Below are positions 6,755 through 9,553 of a stretch of DNA of 9,553 bases, in pieces (position 1 is the stretch's first letter; each line of letters begins with the position of its first letter). Made by a program: the position numbers and the translations under genes. Location: assembly GCA_013813755.1 (NCBI GenBank), contig JACCRD010000117.1:1-9553 (forward strand), read 5' to 3'. Under the pieces are notes generated by a model that worked only from the letters and a program-made list of their open reading frames with translations, did no database searches and was not told the origin of the DNA. Source of the stretch: Acidobacteriota bacterium (GTDB taxonomy: Bacteria; Acidobacteriota; Blastocatellia; Pyrinomonadales; Pyrinomonadaceae).

Positions 6755-7159
6755 TTTCGGACATTAGTCTGGCAGCAAGCAGGTGAGTGAAAAACTCCCG
6801 TTTGCTTGAAAGCGTAAACATTTGAAATATCAAATGTGAAAACATATATTGTAGCGTAAAACTAAACGTCAGCGCCTCTTTTTAGAGAGAATTAACGTTC
6901 CAGCGTTTAGGGCAAATCAAAATAAAATTGTTTTGCTAACCTGATAAAAAAGAGCCACGCTACAGAAAAGTTTTGAAAGGGAAGTCGTCACGCGCTTTTG
7001 TAAAAAAGACATCCCGAAAGTTTTAATCAATTTAATTTATTTTGCGAGTAACCGCTTGCGCTAACTGCCGAGAATGTTCGGTAAGAGGCAGGTTAGAGGT
7101 TGCTTTCGTTTTTAGTTACCAAAACTCTTTAAAAAAGTTTTGAAGACAAGAGAATAAAA
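6755..7159 (+). promoter_or_regulatory. Long structured 5' leader of the str operon (candidate cis-regulatory RNA)
   Basis: No plausible gene lies between 6572 and 7159. The transcribed part is rich in inverted repeats. Hairpin A pairs CAAGCA/TGCTTG plus GG/CC and GAGT/ACTC (6776-6808). Hairpin B is ACATTTGA/TCAAATGT with a 4-nt loop (6818-6837). A junction closed by TGTAGCGT/ACGCTACA (6850-6857 with 6957-6964) encloses CTAAACG/CGTTTAG (6862-6868, 6904-6910), a CTCT/AGAG hairpin, and GCAAATCAA/TTGTTTTGC with one mismatch (6912-6936). Hairpin C is GGGAAGTC/GACATCCC with one mismatch (6979-7015). The last domain (7048-7119) is described separately. A final hairpin CAAAACT/AGTTTTG (7120-7142) precedes a weak GAGA ribosome site. 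Known str autoregulation in E. coli acts through S7 on the rpsL-rpsG spacer; this leader is elsewhere and matches no riboswitch I recognise. Structure is by eye only. Confidence 0.6.
7048..7119 (+). promoter_or_regulatory. Leader helix with a competing upstream partner (possible switch)
   Basis: CTAACTGCC (7061-7069) can pair with GGCA-G-GTTAG (7087-7096) as nine base pairs with one bulged G. Outer pairings are possible as AACC/GGTT (7050-7053 with 7098-7101) or GTAAC/GTTAC (7048-7052 with 7115-7119). The same strand CAGGTTAG (7089-7096) is also a perfect 8-bp complement of CTAACCTG at 6936-6943, inside the upstream junction element. The two pairings exclude each other, the arrangement expected of an on/off leader. 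Which state would block rpsL translation or transcription is not evident, since no T tract follows. Confidence 0.4.
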
Positions 7160-7552
7160 ATGCCGACAATCAATCAATTAGTTCGCAAAGGTCGTCAAGC
7201 CGTCAAGTATAAAACGGCGAGTCCAGCGTTGCAGGCAAGCCCGCAAAAACGCGGCGTTTGCACGCGCGTTTACACGCAAACTCCGAAGAAACCAAATTCG
7301 GCGTTGCGCAAAGTCGCGCGCGTTCGTCTGACGAACGGAATCGAAGTAACGACTTATATTCCGGGTATCGGACATAATTTGCAGGAACATTCGATTGTGA
7401 TGATTCGCGGCGGTCGCGTTAAAGATTTACCGGGCGTTCGTTACCACGTCATTCGCGGAACGCTCGATTCATCCGGCGTCGCGAACAGAAATCAGGCGCG
7501 TTCGAAATACGGCGCGAAACGACCGAAGGGTGCGAATCCAAAGGGAAAATAA
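7160..7552 (+). CDS. rpsL: 30S ribosomal protein S12
   Basis: The 130-residue product matches S12 along its length: MPTINQLVRKGRQ, then PQKRGVCTRVYTQTPKKPNS (28-47), LRKVARVRLTNG and RGGRVKDLPGVRYHVIRG (83-100), with the basic tail YGAKRPKGANPKGK. S12 sits at the decoding centre and monitors codon-anticodon pairing. The streptomycin-determining lysines K43 (in TPKKPN) and K88 (in RVKDLPG) are both wild type, and D89, the usual methylthiolation site, is present. It is slightly longer than the E. coli protein (124 residues) because of the lysine-rich tail, which is common outside Proteobacteria. The ATG at 7160 follows a weak GAG about 7-9 nt upstream. It is the first gene of the rpsL-rpsG-fusA operon, behind the long leader. 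Confidence 0.98.
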   Translation: MPTINQLVRKGRQAVKYKTASPALQASPQKRGVCTRVYTQTPKKPNSALRKVARVRLTNGIEVTTYIPGIGHNLQEHSIVMIRGGRVKDLPGVRYHVIRGTLDSSGVANRNQARSKYGAKRPKGANPKGK

Positions 7553-7590
7553 TTTACAGTATTGATACAGGGTTTGCGATTGTAAAGACA

Positions 7591-7611
7591 ATCTAAAATC
7601 TAAAATCTAAA
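7591..7611 (+). repeat. Triple tandem ATCTAAA in the rpsL-rpsG spacer
   Basis: Three exact copies of the 7-mer ATCTAAA fill 7591-7611, ending 11 nt before the rpsG ATG at 7623 and occupying the region where a Shine-Dalgarno would be expected. Repeats of this length can gain or lose units by slippage, which would alter rpsG spacing. In E. coli this same intercistronic region is the S7 target; no similar structure is visible here. Confidence 0.8.
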
Positions 7612-7622
7612 ATAATACAGTT

Positions 7623-8093
7623 ATGCCAAGAAGAAGAGTTGCAGGAAAAAGAGATGTTTTACCGGATCCGATTTATAACAGCGTGATGGTTACTAAATTC
7701 ATCAACGGCGTTATGTTGGCGGGGAAAAAGTCAGTTGCCGAGAAAGCTTTTTACGACGCGATGGAAAAGGTTTCGGAAAAAACCGGCGAAGAACCTCTCA
7801 AATTGTTTAAGAAGGCGATTGACAATGTCGCTCCGGCTTTAGAGGTTAAATCCCGTCGAATCGGCGGCGCTACTTATCAAGTTCCCCTTGAAGTCAGCCG
7901 AGACCGCCGCAGTACTCTGGCAATTCGTTGGATTGTGACAAATGCTCGTAAGCGCGGTGAAAAAACAATGACCGATAAGCTGGTCGGCGAATTGCTTGAC
8001 GCAACGAACAACCGCGGCAACGCCGTTAAAAAGAAAGACGACGTACATCGTATGGCAGACGCAAATAAAGCTTTTGCGCATTATAGATTTTAA
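7623..8093 (+). CDS. rpsG: 30S ribosomal protein S7
   Basis: The 156-residue protein is a full-length S7, beginning MPRRRVAGKRDVLPDPIYNS and containing VTKFINGVMLAGKKSVAEKA, the RRIGGATYQVPLEVSRDRR stretch (about 78-96), RWIVTNARKRGEKTM and a normal end VHRMADANKAFAHYRF. S7 nucleates assembly of the 30S head by binding the 3' major domain of 16S rRNA and lies near the E-site tRNA. In enteric bacteria it is also the translational repressor of the str operon, but whether it does so here is unknown. The ATG at 7623 lies 70 nt after the rpsL stop and has no Shine-Dalgarno, so initiation probably relies on an A-rich, weakly structured start region or on coupling to rpsL. Confidence 0.98.
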   Translation: MPRRRVAGKRDVLPDPIYNSVMVTKFINGVMLAGKKSVAEKAFYDAMEKVSEKTGEEPLKLFKKAIDNVAPALEVKSRRIGGATYQVPLEVSRDRRSTLAIRWIVTNARKRGEKTMTDKLVGELLDATNNRGNAVKKKDDVHRMADANKAFAHYRF

Positions 8094-8100
8094 GAAACAG

Positions 8101-8172
8101 TGGTCAGCGGTAAGCGCTGAACGGTAAGTGAAAAATCGAAACTTACCAGATTAACGTTTAGCACTTAGCACC
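8101..8172. repeat. Nested palindrome filling the rpsG-fusA spacer
   Basis: An outer 15-bp inverted repeat (8109-8123 with 8155-8169) pairs with twelve Watson-Crick pairs, one G-T wobble and two mismatches. Inside it GGTAAGT (8123-8129) and ACTTACC (8141-8147) form a perfect 7-bp inner stem, sharing base 8123 with the outer arm. No T tract follows, so it is not a standard terminator. The sequence is built from repeated GGTAAGCGCTGA / TTAGCACTTAGCAC words, which resembles REP-type dispersed intergenic palindromes. It ends 6 nt before the fusA ATG and may modulate fusA expression or mRNA stability. Confidence 0.7.
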
Positions 8173-8178
8173 AAAAAA

Positions 8179-9553
8179 ATGGCAAGCATTACTTTAGACA
8201 AATACAGAAACATCGGCATTATGGCGCACATCGACGCGGGTAAAACCACGACGACTGAGCGCGTGCTTTTTTATACCGGCGTTTCGCACAAAATTGGCGA
8301 AGTTCACGAAGGCACGGCGACGATGGACTGGATGGAACAGGAGCAGGAGCGCGGAATCACAATTACTTCTGCCGCCACAACCTGTTTCTGGACGCGCAAT
8401 GATGTTGAACATCGCATTAATATTATTGATACGCCCGGTCACGTTGATTTTACGATGGAAGTCGAACGTTCTCTGCGTGTTCTGGACGGCGCGGTTGCTG
8501 TGTTTGACGGCGTTGCGGGAGTTGAGCCGCAGTCAGAAACTGTCTGGCGGCAAGCCGATAAATATAAAGTCCCAAGAATTTGTTTTATCAATAAATTAGA
8601 TCGGGCGGGCGCGTCATTTGACCGTTCGTTTCAATCAATTATCGACCGGCTGGGCGCAAACGCTGTCGCACTGCAAATTCCAATCGGACTTGAAGATAAG
8701 CTCAAAGGCGTCGTTGATTTAATCACGATGAAGGGCTTGATTTGGGACGACGAAACTAAAGGCGCGGAATATCAAGTTACTGACATTCCCGCAGAATTGC
8801 TTGACGCCGCCAAAGAAGCTCGTGAAAAATTAGTTGAAGCCGTTTCCAGTATCGACGACGAGTTGATGGAAAAATATCTGGAAGGCGAGGAAGTCAGCGA
8901 AGCCGAAATTCGTCGGGCGCTTCGAAAAGGAACGCTCGAAATGAAAATCGTTCCGGTCGTGACCGGTTCCGCTTTCAAAAATAAAGGCGTTCAGACGCTG
9001 CTCGACGCGGTTGTCGATTTTCTGCCGAGTCCGCTGGACGTTCCGCCAATTGAAGGTATCAATCCGAAAACTAACGAGCTTGAACCTCGCGAAGCAAACG
9101 CCAACGCGCCGTTTTCAGGATTGGTTTTCAAATTGATGGCTGACAAACATTTGGGACAGCTTTCATTTGTCCGCATTTACAGTGGCACAGTAACCGCCGG
9201 TTCTTACGTTTACAATACGATCAAAAACCAGAAAGAACGCGTCGGACGACTGATGTTAATGCACGCCAATAAACGTGAAGACATCGACACCGCTTCGGCG
9301 GGTGAAATTGTCGCCATCGGCGGAATGAAAAACGTCACGACCGGCGATACGATTTCCGACGAAAACAAACACATTATTTTAGAGTCGATGGAGTTTCCCG
9401 ATCCGGTTGTGCGCGTCGCGGTCGAACCGAAAACTCGCCAAGACCAGGACAAAATGGGCATTGCTCTCAATCGCTTGGCGCAGGAAGACCCGAGTTTCCA
9501 AGTTTCCAGCGACCACGAAACCGGACAAACGATTATCGCCGGAATGGGCGAAC
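8179..9553 (+). CDS. fusA: Elongation factor G (partial, 3' end outside window)
   Basis: About 458 of the usual ~700 residues are visible and the frame is open at the window edge. EF-G is the cytosolic GTPase that drives translocation and, with RRF, ribosome recycling. All GTPase motifs are intact: G1 AHIDAGKT (16-23), G2 RGITI (58-62), G3 DTPGH (84-88), G4 NKLD (138-141) and a G5-like GSAF (near 264). Domain II begins around residue 310 (NAPFSGLVFKLMADKHLGQL), and the start of domain III is reached near the end. The ATG at 8179 follows an A-run without a Shine-Dalgarno, 85 nt after rpsG and directly behind the nested palindrome. Placement after rpsL-rpsG supports the canonical fusA rather than a paralogue such as fusB-type EF-G2. 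Nothing unusual is seen in the fusidic-acid-relevant part of the visible sequence. Confidence 0.97.
   Translation, partial: MASITLDKYRNIGIMAHIDAGKTTTTERVLFYTGVSHKIGEVHEGTATMDWMEQEQERGITITSAATTCFWTRNDVEHRINIIDTPGHVDFTMEVERSLRVLDGAVAVFDGVAGVEPQSETVWRQADKYKVPRICFINKLDRAGASFDRSFQSIIDRLGANAVALQIPIGLEDKLKGVVDLITMKGLIWDDETKGAEYQVTDIPAELLDAAKEAREKLVEAVSSIDDELMEKYLEGEEVSEAEIRRALRKGTLEMKIVPVVTGSAFKNKGVQTLLDAVVDFLPSPLDVPPIEGINPKTNELEPREANANAPFSGLVFKLMADKHLGQLSFVRIYSGTVTAGSYVYNTIKNQKERVGRLMLMHANKREDIDTASAGEIVAIGGMKNVTTGDTISDENKHIILESMEFPDPVVRVAVEPKTRQDQDKMGIALNRLAQEDPSFQVSSDHETGQTIIAGMGE

Noticed and set aside
7120..7142. CAAAACT/AGTTTTG hairpin as an intrinsic terminator before rpsL
   Set aside because: The stem is A/T-rich and is followed by GAAGACAAG rather than a T tract, so termination there is not supported.
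1..9553. CRISPR arrays, tRNA or rRNA genes, insertion sequences
   Set aside because: No regularly spaced direct repeats, cloverleaf-like segments with a T-arm motif, rRNA-like sequence, or transposase frames were seen on either strand.

Overview
The window looks like a chromosomal segment of an Acidobacteriota bacterium, most likely class Blastocatellia. This is inferred from the moderate GC content, a GTP-type PEP carboxykinase, a remnant of the C-terminus of a 'VWFA-related Acidobacterial domain' protein, and fibronectin-III-like duplicated proteins of a kind common in that phylum. No database search was possible, so the taxonomy is a judgement from protein style.

Left part (1-6000), all genes on the minus strand. 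Reading in the direction of transcription from the right, there is a 2Fe-2S ferredoxin-domain protein (5963-4887). It overlaps by one base a RelE/ParE-type toxin gene broken by a single in-frame TGA (4887-4639). An intact Phd/YefM-like antitoxin follows three bases later (4635-4438), then an EamA/DMT transporter (4399-3512). After a 151-bp gap come pckG (3360-1399) with a strong intrinsic terminator, a degenerate-looking two-repeat FnIII-like gene (stop at 725), and the 5' part of a Bax-inhibitor-1 family membrane protein (494 to beyond the window start) with its own promoter.

Middle (6000-6720), plus strand. This is a decay zone. A short AraC-type regulator is frameshifted near 6305, and its 3' end overlaps, in a third frame, the last ~50 codons of a VWFA-related protein that has no 5' part here.

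Right part (6720-9553), plus strand. This is the str operon: a near-consensus sigma70 promoter, a ~400-nt untranslated leader full of inverted repeats, then rpsL (S12), rpsG (S7) and the first two thirds of fusA (EF-G), which runs off the window. The genes encode the small-subunit decoding-centre protein S12, the 30S-head protein S7 and the translocase. The leader contains two segments that could compete for the same pairing partner just upstream of rpsL; this is the best candidate here for an undescribed regulatory element. The rpsL-rpsG spacer carries a triple 7-mer, and the rpsG-fusA spacer is almost wholly a nested palindrome. Neither rpsG nor fusA has a recognisable Shine-Dalgarno sequence.
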